Below the pieces are notes generated by a model that had not been told where the DNA came from, ran no database searches, and saw only the letters and a program-made list of their open reading frames with translations. This document shows, piece after piece, positions 36,432 through 45,494 of a stretch of DNA of 64,000 nt. The translations under genes were made by a program, and so were the position numbers. Source of the DNA: Rarobacter incanus (GTDB taxonomy: Bacteria > Actinomycetota > Actinomycetes > Actinomycetales > Cellulomonadaceae); assembly GCF_006715765.1 (NCBI RefSeq), contig NZ_VFNV01000001.1, positions 1,984,001 to 2,048,000 of the forward strand, written 5' to 3'. The first letter of the stretch is position 1, and each line of letters opens with the position of its first letter.

Positions 36432-38890
36432 GCCAATCGCGCGACGGGTGGAGGACTGGAAGCAGGCGCGCGTCCTGGATCCTGGATGCGTGCGCGATCG
36501 TGATCCTGCAATCGATCGCCGCCGTGATCTGTGCGCCCGCATACGGCTCGTGGCGGTTTGCGGTCGCGGCCGTGCTCGCAATAGGCGCACCCGCTGCCAT
36601 CGCAATCATCCTGACCTGGGGAGTGTGGCTGCGGGCCCGCGGCGTGTGGGCGGCGTACGGGATCTGGTATTTGATCACGGGCATCCCGGTGGCAATCGGC
36701 TCCGCACTGTGGGACCTGCCAGCCAACCTTGGCTATGGCGCCTCGCAACTACTGACCGCACCGGTAACGGCGTGGAAACCGCTGGTCACGTTGGACGAGC
36801 CCCTTGGCGCGTTTGGAACGGTGCTCGTTCCGGCGTACATCGTTTTCGGCACCACCACGCTGTTCGCGGTGCTGGTGGCGGTGCGCCGGCCGCGACTCGT
36901 TGGATGGCAGCTTGCCGCCGTCGGCGCGGCATTGGTTTTCGCTATCGGTACCGGGCCCAAGGACCCGGGGGAACTCGTCCTTCATTTCTTCGGTGATGTG
37001 GAAGTCGGGCGCGAAGCGGTATGGGGAGCGCTGTGGGCGGCCGCCGCGCTGGCTTGGGCGGCGTGGCGCGTGCGAGTTTCGTATAGATACGCCCAGCGAG
37101 TGAACGCGAAAGGACGGCGCAAGCCGCGGCGAAGTGGTGCGATGGCGGGACGGCTGGCGGCCGCAACGGCCATCATGGTGCTCGCCGTTGTCGTCAGTGC
37201 GGGGCCTGGCCAGGCGCTGCTGCCCGCGCGATCCGTGGCACGCATGTGGTTCTCTTCACCCACGGTGCAGCCTCCGGCCACGAGCCCGCTGGATGGATTT
37301 AGGGCCTACTTCACGCCCAGCAACATCAACACGGAACTGCTCCGCGTCAGCGGCCCGGACGTGCCCGAGACAATTCGGCTTGCGACTCTCAGCAGCTATC
37401 GCGGAGACACGTTTGTGGCCGCCGAGGACCAGGATCCCGCAGGCGGATACCGGCAGCTGGCCTTGCGGGTCGAAGACGTGGCGGGGCCCGCGGCCACTGT
37501 CGAAGTGACGGTGGGGGCCTACGAGGGCGTATGGGTGCCGTCGCCGGGACAACCGATCCGGATCGACTTCCACGGCAAAGATTCGCGGCAATTGACAAAC
37601 GCGACCTACTTTTCCGCGCAGGCCGATCAACTGATCGTGGTCGAGCCCAGGGATGAAAACGCAGGGCTCAGCACGGGGGATCGCTATCACCTGACGTATT
37701 CGCGAATGCCGCTGGCCAACGCGGTGGGGCGATCGACGGGGATCGTTCCCGCCTGGACCGCCCGGCAGGCACCGGCGATGTACCAGTGGCTTGCACAGAC
37801 AGGCGCCGACCTGTCCACCGTGGGGGGCGTGCAGGACGCCGTGACGGCGATGATGAGTGCGTCCTATCTAGGGCACTCCCTCGACGATCCCGCCGCCGGC
37901 GGGTCGCGGAGCGGGACCTGGCTCGAGGATCTTCCCGCTAACTACACATTTTGGCCGAGCTTCGCGGGACACAACCTGCGCAGCCTTGAGCAGAACATCT
38001 TCGCGCCCATGATCGACCCGGCATACGAACCCTGCACCTCGGCCAGCGACCGGCAGTGCGCCGCGACCGTTGGCGATGACGAGCAGTACGCCAGCGCGGC
38101 CGCACTCATCGCCCAGGCCGGCGGGTTCGCTACGCGTCTCGTGGTGGGGGCCAACGTCAGGGCCGATGGATCGGTGCGGGGAGGGGATGTGCGCGCATGG
38201 ACCGAGATTCAGGACACGACGGGCCAATGGAACCGCATCGAGGCGACGGCCCGCACCGACAACTCCTTCCGCGACGATAATCCCACCCCAACACCCAGGC
38301 AGTATTCCAACCCCGTAGACGCCGGGGCGGCCACGCAGAGCGCTCCGCCGGATGACAGGGGCCAGGCGGGGACGGGTAGCACCACCGAAGCTCCATCCGG
38401 GAATGAAGACGCGGCGCGGGCGGCGATGTGGATCCGCATCGCGACGTGGGCCGGCGGCGGGACCATTGCGCTGGCAGTCCTGACGCTCCCACTGTGGCTG
38501 GCGCTGCTCGCGAAGGCGATCCGGCGGCGCCGGCGGAGGCGCCGCGGGACCCCGGAGGACCAGATCACCGCCGGGTGGGATGAGTTCGTTGACCACCATA
38601 TCGACGCGGGCCGCCCCGCGCCTGGGGCCCGCACCCGCGCGGAAACGGCCCGACTCTACGGCGGCGACAACGCCGCATACATCGCTGACCTGGCCGATCG
38701 GGCCGTCTTTTCGCATTACGATCCCGCAGCGAGGCTGAGTGAGGACTTTTGGGTGGAATTACATGGGTACCGTGCGCGTGAGCGCGCGCAAATGTCGAAA
38801 GCTGCGCGGATCAAGAGCGCAGCGTCGTGGCGGTCACTGCGAAGGCGGCGCTACAGCGCCGCGGGGAACACTAAGGGGGGCGGCTCATGA
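36428..38890 (+). CDS. TgpA-like membrane protein with a degenerate transglutaminase domain
   Basis: The 820-residue protein has several N-terminal membrane segments (first 260 residues), an outer domain, one further segment (about 675-700) and a cytoplasmic C-terminal tail. This is the DUF3488/TgpA layout. The transglutaminase core is recognisable, but GxCE reads GDDEQYASA (Asp551 for Cys), the HAWxE His reads VRAWTE (Arg589) and the FDPT Asp reads IEATA (Glu605). All three catalytic positions are changed, so it is probably a non-enzymatic binding or scaffold protein. It overlaps duf58 and the phosphatase gene by four bases each. Confidence 0.85.
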   Translation: MSQSRDGWRTGSRRASWILDACAIVILQSIAAVICAPAYGSWRFAVAAVLAIGAPAAIAIILTWGVWLRARGVWAAYGIWYLITGIPVAIGSALWDLPANLGYGASQLLTAPVTAWKPLVTLDEPLGAFGTVLVPAYIVFGTTTLFAVLVAVRRPRLVGWQLAAVGAALVFAIGTGPKDPGELVLHFFGDVEVGREAVWGALWAAAALAWAAWRVRVSYRYAQRVNAKGRRKPRRSGAMAGRLAAATAIMVLAVVVSAGPGQALLPARSVARMWFSSPTVQPPATSPLDGFRAYFTPSNINTELLRVSGPDVPETIRLATLSSYRGDTFVAAEDQDPAGGYRQLALRVEDVAGPAATVEVTVGAYEGVWVPSPGQPIRIDFHGKDSRQLTNATYFSAQADQLIVVEPRDENAGLSTGDRYHLTYSRMPLANAVGRSTGIVPAWTARQAPAMYQWLAQTGADLSTVGGVQDAVTAMMSASYLGHSLDDPAAGGSRSGTWLEDLPANYTFWPSFAGHNLRSLEQNIFAPMIDPAYEPCTSASDRQCAATVGDDEQYASAAALIAQAGGFATRLVVGANVRADGSVRGGDVRAWTEIQDTTGQWNRIEATARTDNSFRDDNPTPTPRQYSNPVDAGAATQSAPPDDRGQAGTGSTTEAPSGNEDAARAAMWIRIATWAGGGTIALAVLTLPLWLALLAKAIRRRRRRRRGTPEDQITAGWDEFVDHHIDAGRPAPGARTRAETARLYGGDNAAYIADLADRAVFSHYDPAARLSEDFWVELHGYRARERAQMSKAARIKSAASWRSLRRRRYSAAGNTKGGGS

Positions 38891-39723
38891 GGGGTATGGC
38901 GACGCGCGTTGCGGCACTGACGCACGGTGGTTTGGTCAGGAGCCACAACGAAGACGCCTTCGTGGCCGACGGTACGGTGTTCGCGGTCGCCGATGGGATG
39001 GGCGGGCACGAACGAGGCGAGGTTGCTTCCGCGATGGTGGTCGCAACGCTGGGGGAATTGGCAAGGGACTCGCCGGGGGCCGCCACGACGTGCACCAAGG
39101 TGGCGGGGGCGCTCGCGGATGCGCAGGTGAATGTCGAGCGTATCTCGGGCGGCGCCGCGCGCGCGGCGGGCTCGACGGTGGCCGGAGCGGCTTTGGTAGG
39201 CGGGCCCGCAAACTATCAGTGGATGATCTTTCACATCGGCGACTCCCGCGTGTACAGGCTCGCGCACGGAACCTTGGAATTGCTCACGATCGACCATTCA
39301 CTCGTGCAGGAGCTTGTTGATTCCGGCAACCTCACCCCGGCGCAGGCGCGCACCTCGCCGCACCGCAACGTCATCACCCGCGCGCTCGGTTCCCCGGATC
39401 ATGAACCATCCGTTCGGACCATTCGCGTTGCGCCGGGTGAACGCATCATGATGTGCACCGACGGTCTGACGAACGAATTGTCGGACGCCGAAATTCGGCA
39501 GGTGCTATTGGCGGTACCCGATACGGAGATGGCCGTGCGCACGCTCGTCCAAAACGCACTCGATCACGGGGGCCGAGACAATGTGAGCGTGGTACTCGTC
39601 GATGTGGATGCTAGCGATGCCGACGGGCCGGTGGGCGAGGACCCGGGCGAAGGCGCCAGCGACGCACCGAGCGAAGATACGGCCCCATCGCGGCGGCGGG
39701 AGGGCGCCGGGACACATGAGTGA
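38887..39723 (+). CDS. prpC: PP2C-family Ser/Thr phosphatase
   Basis: The 278-residue protein has all PP2C metal-site motifs: SHNEDAF, VADGMGGHERGE, HIGDSRVYRL, MMCTDGLTNEL and GGRDNVSVVLVDV. The last 40 residues are acidic and disordered, with no membrane segment. It would reverse phosphorylation by the kinase encoded 11 kb upstream in the same run. ATG 38887 overlaps the preceding stop (ATGA), and its end overlaps the next gene by 8 bases. Confidence 0.92.
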   Translation: MRGMATRVAALTHGGLVRSHNEDAFVADGTVFAVADGMGGHERGEVASAMVVATLGELARDSPGAATTCTKVAGALADAQVNVERISGGAARAAGSTVAGAALVGGPANYQWMIFHIGDSRVYRLAHGTLELLTIDHSLVQELVDSGNLTPAQARTSPHRNVITRALGSPDHEPSVRTIRVAPGERIMMCTDGLTNELSDAEIRQVLLAVPDTEMAVRTLVQNALDHGGRDNVSVVLVDVDASDADGPVGEDPGEGASDAPSEDTAPSRRREGAGTHE

Positions 39724-40105
39724 CGAATCCGACTGCGACGACACGATAGTTCGCCCGCAGCTGCCCGCACGGGAACCGGAGGCCACTGCCTCGCACGAGG
39801 AAGACACGGTGGTGCAGGGCGCGTCCGCCGCGGGCGGCCTGCCCACCCCGGGTGCGTCGCCGCCGCAGATTCCCGAACCGGCGCGCGATTCGTACGCATT
39901 GCGCAGCCCGCCGACGGAACTCGCGCCGGCGACGCGCGACTTCGCTATTGCATCCACGCGCACCCGTGTCGGGGTTCCCGCGCCGCCCCGCGCGCGCGGG
40001 CGCGTTGTGGGGCCGCGCTTCGGTGGAATAATGCTCTACGCGTCCGTGATCGTGATCGGGATCGCGGCGGGAGCGTACCTTCTCAACGGGTGGTGGCATG
40101 GCTGA
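39716..40105 (+). CDS. Small single-pass membrane protein between prpC and menC
   Basis: ATG 39716 lies within the last 8 bases of prpC, and the gene ends within the first 8 bases of menC. The 129-residue product is acidic and Pro-rich, with two similar motifs, DDTIV near residue 8 and EDTVV near 30. A C-terminal membrane segment (about 103-122) precedes LLNGWWHG. No domain is recognised. Position suggests a kinase/phosphatase substrate or FHA ligand, with Thr in the two motifs as candidate sites; this is inference. Confidence 0.7.
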   Translation: MSDESDCDDTIVRPQLPAREPEATASHEEDTVVQGASAAGGLPTPGASPPQIPEPARDSYALRSPPTELAPATRDFAIASTRTRVGVPAPPRARGRVVGPRFGGIMLYASVIVIGIAAGAYLLNGWWHG

Positions 40106-41057
40106 CTTGGTTCCGTGGGTCTATCAGACGGCTTTGATCACGCGGTTTCGCGGCCTGCGCCAGCGCGACGGCATCCTGCTGCGGGGCGACGCCGGCTGGG
40201 GAGAGTTTTCGCCGTTTTGGGACTACGACGACAACGAGTCGGCGCCGTGGCTGCGCAGCGCTCTCGAGATGGCGCATACCGAAGCGCCTGCCCCCGTGCG
40301 ATCCCGCATACCGGTGAACGTCACGGTGCCTGCGGTCGGTGCGCAACGGGCCGCCCAGATCGTGCGCGGGGGGCGCGGATGCACCACGGCAAAGGTGAAG
40401 GTTGCTGCCGCGGGGGACACCGAGGCAGCGGAGGTCAGCCGCCTGGAGGCGGTCCGCGATGCGTTGGGGCCCGGCGGGCGGATCCGCATCGACGCTAATG
40501 GGGGGTGGTCGCCGCAGGTCGCCATCCGGCGAATCCCGGTGCTTGATCGCGCCGCGGGAGGGCTCGAATACGTGGAACAGCCCTGTCCCACCGTGGAGGA
40601 CCTGGCGTATGTGCGCAAACACGTCGATGTGCCAATCGCGGCCGATGAGTCGATTCGGCGCGCGGAAGACCCGTTGCGCGTGGTGCGCGAACACGCGGCC
40701 GATATTGCGGTGCTGAAAGTGCAACCGCTGGGTGGGATCCGCAGCGCGCTGCGGATCGCCGAGCAAATCAAGATCCCGGTCGTAGTTTCCTCGGCCCTCG
40801 AATCCTCCATCGGGATAGCTGCGGGGGTCGCTTTGGCCGCGGCGCTCCCGGAATTGCCTTTTGCCTGCGGACTCGCCACCACCTTGCTATTTGCGCACGA
40901 TCCCGTGGCCAAGTCGCTGGTCCCGACGCAGGGGGCCCTAGACGTTGCGGCGGCGCTGGATATTCAACGCGGCGGCCCGACGGGGGAGCCGGCAGCGGGC
41001 CCGCGGGCCGACCGGTGGCGCGAACGCTTGCATCGAGTGGGTAAATTGGTCGAGTGA
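40098..41057 (+). CDS. menC: o-Succinylbenzoate synthase
   Basis: The 319-residue enolase-superfamily enzyme has the Lys motif TAKVKV, metal ligands in RIDANGGW, YVEQPC and IAADESI, and the second Lys in VLKVQPLGG. It dehydrates SHCHC to o-succinylbenzoate in menaquinone synthesis. It overlaps the small membrane protein gene by 8 bases and menD by 4 (GTGA). The metal ligands and both Lys motifs are intact. Confidence 0.92.
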   Translation: MADLVPWVYQTALITRFRGLRQRDGILLRGDAGWGEFSPFWDYDDNESAPWLRSALEMAHTEAPAPVRSRIPVNVTVPAVGAQRAAQIVRGGRGCTTAKVKVAAAGDTEAAEVSRLEAVRDALGPGGRIRIDANGGWSPQVAIRRIPVLDRAAGGLEYVEQPCPTVEDLAYVRKHVDVPIAADESIRRAEDPLRVVREHAADIAVLKVQPLGGIRSALRIAEQIKIPVVVSSALESSIGIAAGVALAAALPELPFACGLATTLLFAHDPVAKSLVPTQGALDVAAALDIQRGGPTGEPAAGPRADRWRERLHRVGKLVE

Positions 41058-42724
41058 AACAGCCACCCGCGGTGCTCGCCGCTACCGCGATCGTCCGCGC
41101 TTTGATCGCCTCGGGTGTGCGCAGCGTCGTCATTTGCCCGGGTTCGCGTGATGCCCCCCTGATTTACGCGTTTGCGACCGCTGCCGACCGCGGACTTTGC
41201 CGGATCTTCAGCAGATCAGACGAGCGCTCCGCAGCCTTTTTGGCGCTCGGACTGAGCCTGGGCGCCGACCGCGCGCCCGTCGCCGTGGTGACTACGTCCG
41301 GCACGGCGGTGGCCAACCTGCACCCGGCAATGCTGGAAGCGGCGCACGCAGGCGTACCCCTGATCGCCGTGACGGCCGACAGGCCGCAGCGTTTGCAAGG
41401 AACAGGTGCGAACCAGACTACGGTTCAAGCGGGCGCGTTTGGCCCGGCGACCGGCACCGTCGTCGTGCCTTGCGCAGATCCGGCGGACATCGAAAAGGCC
41501 GTTTCCGACGCCGTCGCCGGTGCCGTCCGGCCCGGCGACAACTCGCCCGCGCACCTGAACTGTCCCTTCGATGACCCACTGGTACCAAGCGGCGCCGACG
41601 GCAGTTGGCAGGATCTTGGAGATCGCGTGGAAGCGGGGGAGGTTCGGCCCGCCGCCAGCGCCCCCGTCGCGCCGCGTTCGGCTCGGCTCACTGCCGCACA
41701 AAGCCAACGGATTCTTCGAACCGATAGAACGGTCGTGATCGCCGGTTCCGACGCGGGACCGGACGCGGGTCGCCTGGCGCGCGCACAGGGTTGGCCGCTG
41801 ATCCGCGAGATCACCGCGGGCTTCGGGCCGGGACCCTGCGACGTCCCGTCGTACCGGGAAGCGATCGACCGGTTCTTCGGAGACGGTCCGCACGGCCGAC
41901 TCGAACAGGTGGTTGTGTTCGGCCGCCCGACGTTGTCGCGCCAGGCATCCGCGTTGGCATCCGCGCCCGGCATCCGGCTGATTTCGATCGGGCAGATGCA
42001 CGGTGGCGTTGACCGCTTCTTCGATCCTGCTCGCCGCGCGCACTTGCGCTTGGAGGGCGCACCGGCCGGTTGGTTGCGCGATGCGTCGCCGAGCGCCCGC
42101 CGGAGCGACTGGCTGCGATTGTGGCTTACGGGGGCCGCCGCACCGCGCGCGTTCGGTGCCTCGCGGGGTGAGCATGGGCTTAGCGGGCGCGCGGCGGTGG
42201 GAGCCGTGGTCGAGTCGCTGGCACCCGGGATGGCCCTGGTCTTGGGTCCTTCCAGGGCGATCAGGCACGCGGACGAGGCCGCCCTTCCCCCCGGAATCGC
42301 GATCCATTCCAACCGTGGCCTTGCGGGAATCGACGGCGTCGTTTCCACGGCGATCGGCGTCGCGCACGCGCGACCCGCATCCGATACGGTCGCCGTCATG
42401 GGCGATGTGACCTTCCTGCACGACATGGCGGGGCTACATCGCAGCGCGGGCGAGCGCCCACTTAGGTTGTCGATCGTGGTGCTGGCCGATGGTGGAGGCA
42501 CCATATTTCGCGGGCTGGAACACGATGCATTTGCCGAATCGGACTCGCGGGCCCGCAGGGCCGTTGAGCAACTGCTGGTTACGCCTCCGAGCGTGCGGGT
42601 TGGTTCTGTGGCCACGGCGCTTGGCGCCGATTACGTGAGCGTCGACGCCGAGCCGCAACTCCGCGCGGCGATGAGCGACAGGCCCGGCGGGTTGCGCGTC
42701 ATCGAAGCGCGGATCGTTTCATAG
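41054..42724 (+). CDS. menD: SEPHCHC synthase
   Basis: The 556-residue thiamine-diphosphate enzyme has VVICPGSRDAPLIYA, SDERSAAFLALGLS, VVTTSGTAVANLHPA, NRGLAGIDGVVSTAIG and the cofactor-binding region around VMGDVTFLHDMAGL. It joins isochorismate and 2-oxoglutarate, the first committed menaquinone step. GTG 41054 overlaps menC, so menCD translation is coupled to the upstream signalling genes. Confidence 0.95.
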   Translation: MKQPPAVLAATAIVRALIASGVRSVVICPGSRDAPLIYAFATAADRGLCRIFSRSDERSAAFLALGLSLGADRAPVAVVTTSGTAVANLHPAMLEAAHAGVPLIAVTADRPQRLQGTGANQTTVQAGAFGPATGTVVVPCADPADIEKAVSDAVAGAVRPGDNSPAHLNCPFDDPLVPSGADGSWQDLGDRVEAGEVRPAASAPVAPRSARLTAAQSQRILRTDRTVVIAGSDAGPDAGRLARAQGWPLIREITAGFGPGPCDVPSYREAIDRFFGDGPHGRLEQVVVFGRPTLSRQASALASAPGIRLISIGQMHGGVDRFFDPARRAHLRLEGAPAGWLRDASPSARRSDWLRLWLTGAAAPRAFGASRGEHGLSGRAAVGAVVESLAPGMALVLGPSRAIRHADEAALPPGIAIHSNRGLAGIDGVVSTAIGVAHARPASDTVAVMGDVTFLHDMAGLHRSAGERPLRLSIVVLADGGGTIFRGLEHDAFAESDSRARRAVEQLLVTPPSVRVGSVATALGADYVSVDAEPQLRAAMSDRPGGLRVIEARIVS

Positions 42725-42798
42725 GAAGCGTCCAGCATTGTCCGAGCGGGCATCAAGATTGGTGGTGTTTGCTTAGTGGCATCAAAGGAGGTCACCCC

Positions 42799-44646
42799 AT
42801 GAACCAGGAACCCAACAAGGACCGCTTCGGATCCGAACCAACCGGCCAGGATCTGAACGCCACACAACGGCTGACACCGCTCGCCCACACCCAACCGTTT
42901 ACGGCGCCGCGGGTGGAAGCAGGGTCGGCCGATTCTGTTGACGCCGACCGGTCGGAGAGTGCCACGTCGGGCACCCTCAACTCCAGCCCCTTCGCCGCTC
43001 CCGGGCCGTACGCTGCGTCGGGTTCGGCGGCAGGTCAGGATGCGTCGCGAGTGCAGCCCTCGCAACCGTACGCGCCGCCGGCGCAGCCGACTCAGCCCGT
43101 CCAGCCGGCGCAGTCCGCCCATTCCGCCCAGCCATACGCGCCCAACGGGCAGTCGTCGCCCCGGTACGCCGCCCAGGCGCAGCCGGTCACGCAACCCCAG
43201 GCCGCGCCGCAGTACGCGTCGGCCTTCGCGGCACCAACGTCGCCCGCTGAATTTGCGACCGAGGCGGGTGCGGAGCACGCTCCCGGGTGGGCGGCTCCGA
43301 TCGGCGCGGTGCCCGCTACCGGATCCCTCCCCGAGAACCGAGCAGCGCGCCGCAATCGAAAGAAATCCCCACTCTTGGCGATGTCTGCGGTGGCCGTGGC
43401 GGCCGCGCTGATCGCGAGTTTCTCGACCGCGTTGCTAGTCAAGTCCACGCAATCACCGAGGGCGGCGGCAACATCGACCGCCGCAACGGCACAACTTGGC
43501 AGTTCATCTTCCAGTACCGTAGAGGTGCCGGTGGCCTCGTCCTCAACTGACAATCCGGACTGGCAAAAGGTCGTGACAGCGGTCTCTCCGTCGGTCGTGT
43601 CAATCAAGGTGACGACGGCGTCGGGCGAGGGCGAAGGTTCCGGCGTTATCGTAGATTCGGCGGGTCTGGTGCTGACCAACGACCACGTCGTGGGCGACGC
43701 AACGAAGGTAACCGTCACGCTCACCGATGGGCGCATCTTCGATGCGACGATCGTGGGAACGGACGCGACGACGGATCTGGCGGTCGTCCGCCTCAAGGAC
43801 GCGCCCGACGACCTGAAGGCGGCGGTATTCGCGGATTCCGACACGGTGCAGGTTGGCGATCCCGTCATGGCCGTCGGAAACCCCCTGGGACTGTCGAACA
43901 CGGCAACCACGGGCATCGTCTCGGCGCTGAACCGTCCCGTCTCGACATCCTCGACAAGTTCAGCTTCCAGCGAAACTGTTGTCACCAACGCGATCCAGAT
44001 CGATGCGGCAATCAACCCGGGTAACTCGGGCGGACCGCTCTTCAACGCGCAGGGTGAGGTCGTGGGCATCACTTCTTCCATAGCGACGATGTCCAGCACC
44101 TCCAGTTCGAGCGGTTCTATCGGCCTCGGCTTCGCGATTCCCTCCAACGTTGCCAACATGATCGGTGAGCAACTCATCTCGAGCGGCAAGGCGGAACACG
44201 CCTACCTCGGGGTCATGTTGGGCGACGGTGAGGCGACCGCCGACGGAGCGACCAGGCAGGGCGCCAAGATCGAGCAGGTCGTGGACGGGTCCCCGGCTGC
44301 TACGGCGGGCCTCAAGGCGGGCGACGTGGTAGTAGCGGTCGATTCCAACACCGTCTCCGGGGCCGAATCGCTGACCGGTTTCGTGCGCGCAAAGGCGTCG
44401 GGAAGCGTCGTGAAGCTGACCGTGGTCCGTGATTCGAAGGAGATCGAGGTCAGCGTGACCCTCCAGGTGCGGGCCGATTCTGACACGAGTAGCGGTGGGT
44501 CGACCCAGCAGGATGATCAGAGCGGGCAGGATGGCAAGAGCGGCCAGAGCGATCAGAACAGCCAAGGCGGCCAGAGCGATCAGAACAGCCAAGGCGGCCA
44601 GGGTTTTGACCCCTTCAACCCGTTTGGCGACAGCGACCAGGGATAA
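42799..44646 (+). CDS. HtrA/DegP-like membrane serine protease with PDZ domain
   Basis: ATG 42799 follows AAAGGAGG. The 615-residue protein has a cytoplasmic Pro/Gln/Ala-rich N terminus (1-185) and a membrane segment (193-216). The trypsin-like domain has His296 (NDHVV), Asp326 (TTDLAVV) and Ser410 (GNSGGPLF). A PDZ domain lies at about 465-555, then a Gln/Gly/Ser/Asp tail. It degrades or repairs damaged envelope proteins. The unusually long cytoplasmic N terminus, rich in Thr and Ser, could be a kinase or FHA target. menG follows after 78 bases. Confidence 0.93.
   Translation: MNQEPNKDRFGSEPTGQDLNATQRLTPLAHTQPFTAPRVEAGSADSVDADRSESATSGTLNSSPFAAPGPYAASGSAAGQDASRVQPSQPYAPPAQPTQPVQPAQSAHSAQPYAPNGQSSPRYAAQAQPVTQPQAAPQYASAFAAPTSPAEFATEAGAEHAPGWAAPIGAVPATGSLPENRAARRNRKKSPLLAMSAVAVAAALIASFSTALLVKSTQSPRAAATSTAATAQLGSSSSSTVEVPVASSSTDNPDWQKVVTAVSPSVVSIKVTTASGEGEGSGVIVDSAGLVLTNDHVVGDATKVTVTLTDGRIFDATIVGTDATTDLAVVRLKDAPDDLKAAVFADSDTVQVGDPVMAVGNPLGLSNTATTGIVSALNRPVSTSSTSSASSETVVTNAIQIDAAINPGNSGGPLFNAQGEVVGITSSIATMSSTSSSSGSIGLGFAIPSNVANMIGEQLISSGKAEHAYLGVMLGDGEATADGATRQGAKIEQVVDGSPAATAGLKAGDVVVAVDSNTVSGAESLTGFVRAKASGSVVKLTVVRDSKEIEVSVTLQVRADSDTSSGGSTQQDDQSGQDGKSGQSDQNSQGGQSDQNSQGGQGFDPFNPFGDSDQG
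44542..44595 (+). repeat. 27-base tandem repeat in the HtrA tail
   Basis: Two identical 27-base copies (44542-44568 and 44569-44595) encode GQSDQNSQG-type repeats in the protease tail. Confidence 0.9.
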
Positions 44647-44724
44647 TCGAAGGTACCAAGCAGTGTGGCGTCGGCCGGAACCCGTTCGGATTTCGGTCGG
44701 CGCCGCCATGATAGGACGAGGACA

Positions 44725-45426
44725 ATGCCCCAGTTGGACAAAGACCCGCAGGTAGTCGCCGAGATGTTTGACGGGATAGCGCAGCGATACGACATCACCA
44801 ACGATGTCCTCTCGTTGGGGTTGACCCGCAAGTGGCGCCACGAGGTCACCCGCGAAATCGATCCGCGACCGGGGATGGACATCTTGGACCTTGCGGCCGG
44901 TACGGGAACCTCAAGCGTCCCCCTCGTGGAGGCGGGTGCCAAGGTAATAGCGGCGGACTTTTCGGCGGGAATGGTCGCCGAGGGCATGCGCAGGCATCCC
45001 GAGGTGGACTTTGTCCAGGCAGACGCCGTGAACCTCCCTTTCGACGATGACACGTTCGACGTCGTGACGATATCTTTCGGATTGCGCAATGTGGTTGACA
45101 CCGAGCGCGCGCTCGCGGAAATGCTGCGGGTCACCAAGCCGGGTGGGCGCATCCTCATTTGCGAATTCTCGAGCCCAACCGCAAGGCCGCTGCGTGCCAG
45201 CTACACGTGGTACCGCGACCACCTCTTGCCCAAGGTGGCGGGGGCCGTTACCCGCAAGGCGGGTAGCTATGAATACCTTGCCGAGTCCATTTCCCAGTGG
45301 CCCGACCAGGTCGAGTTGGGCAAGCTGATGGTGCGGTCGGGCTGGACGCGCGTCGCATATCGCAACCTCGCGGGAGGGATTGTCGCGCTCCACCGCGGCA
45401 CGCGCCCAGTCGCCGATCCGCAGTAG
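44725..45426 (+). CDS. menG: Demethylmenaquinone methyltransferase
   Basis: ATG 44725 follows GAGGAC. The 233-residue UbiE/MenG-family methyltransferase has FDGIAQRYDITNDVLSLG, the SAM motif ILDLAAGTGTSSVPL, PFDDDTFDVVTISFGLRNV and KPGGRILICEFS. It methylates demethylmenaquinone, the last step of the pathway. It lies between the HtrA gene and a polyprenyl diphosphate synthase, which would supply the side chain. Confidence 0.94.
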   Translation: MPQLDKDPQVVAEMFDGIAQRYDITNDVLSLGLTRKWRHEVTREIDPRPGMDILDLAAGTGTSSVPLVEAGAKVIAADFSAGMVAEGMRRHPEVDFVQADAVNLPFDDDTFDVVTISFGLRNVVDTERALAEMLRVTKPGGRILICEFSSPTARPLRASYTWYRDHLLPKVAGAVTRKAGSYEYLAESISQWPDQVELGKLMVRSGWTRVAYRNLAGGIVALHRGTRPVADPQ

Positions 45427-45460
45427 CGGGTCGTAAATGTGTCGTTCGCCGCATCAATTA

Positions 45461-45489
45461 CTCACAAACTTATTTTTCCGGCTAAGTTC
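45461..45489 (+). promoter_or_regulatory. Promoter for a possibly leaderless polyprenyl synthase mRNA
   Basis: CTCACA (45461-45466) and TAAGTT (45484-45489) are separated by 17 bases in a locally AT-rich stretch. The -10 ends 5 bases before GTG 45495, so transcription could begin at the start codon. The same GCTAAGTTCA block precedes the chitinase gene. Confidence 0.5.
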
Positions 45490-45494
45490 ATAGG

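Noticed and set aside
44665-44724. Longer start for the menG reading frame
   Set aside because: The extra 20 residues are Arg-rich and unlike the family N terminus, and ATG 44725 has a ribosome site.
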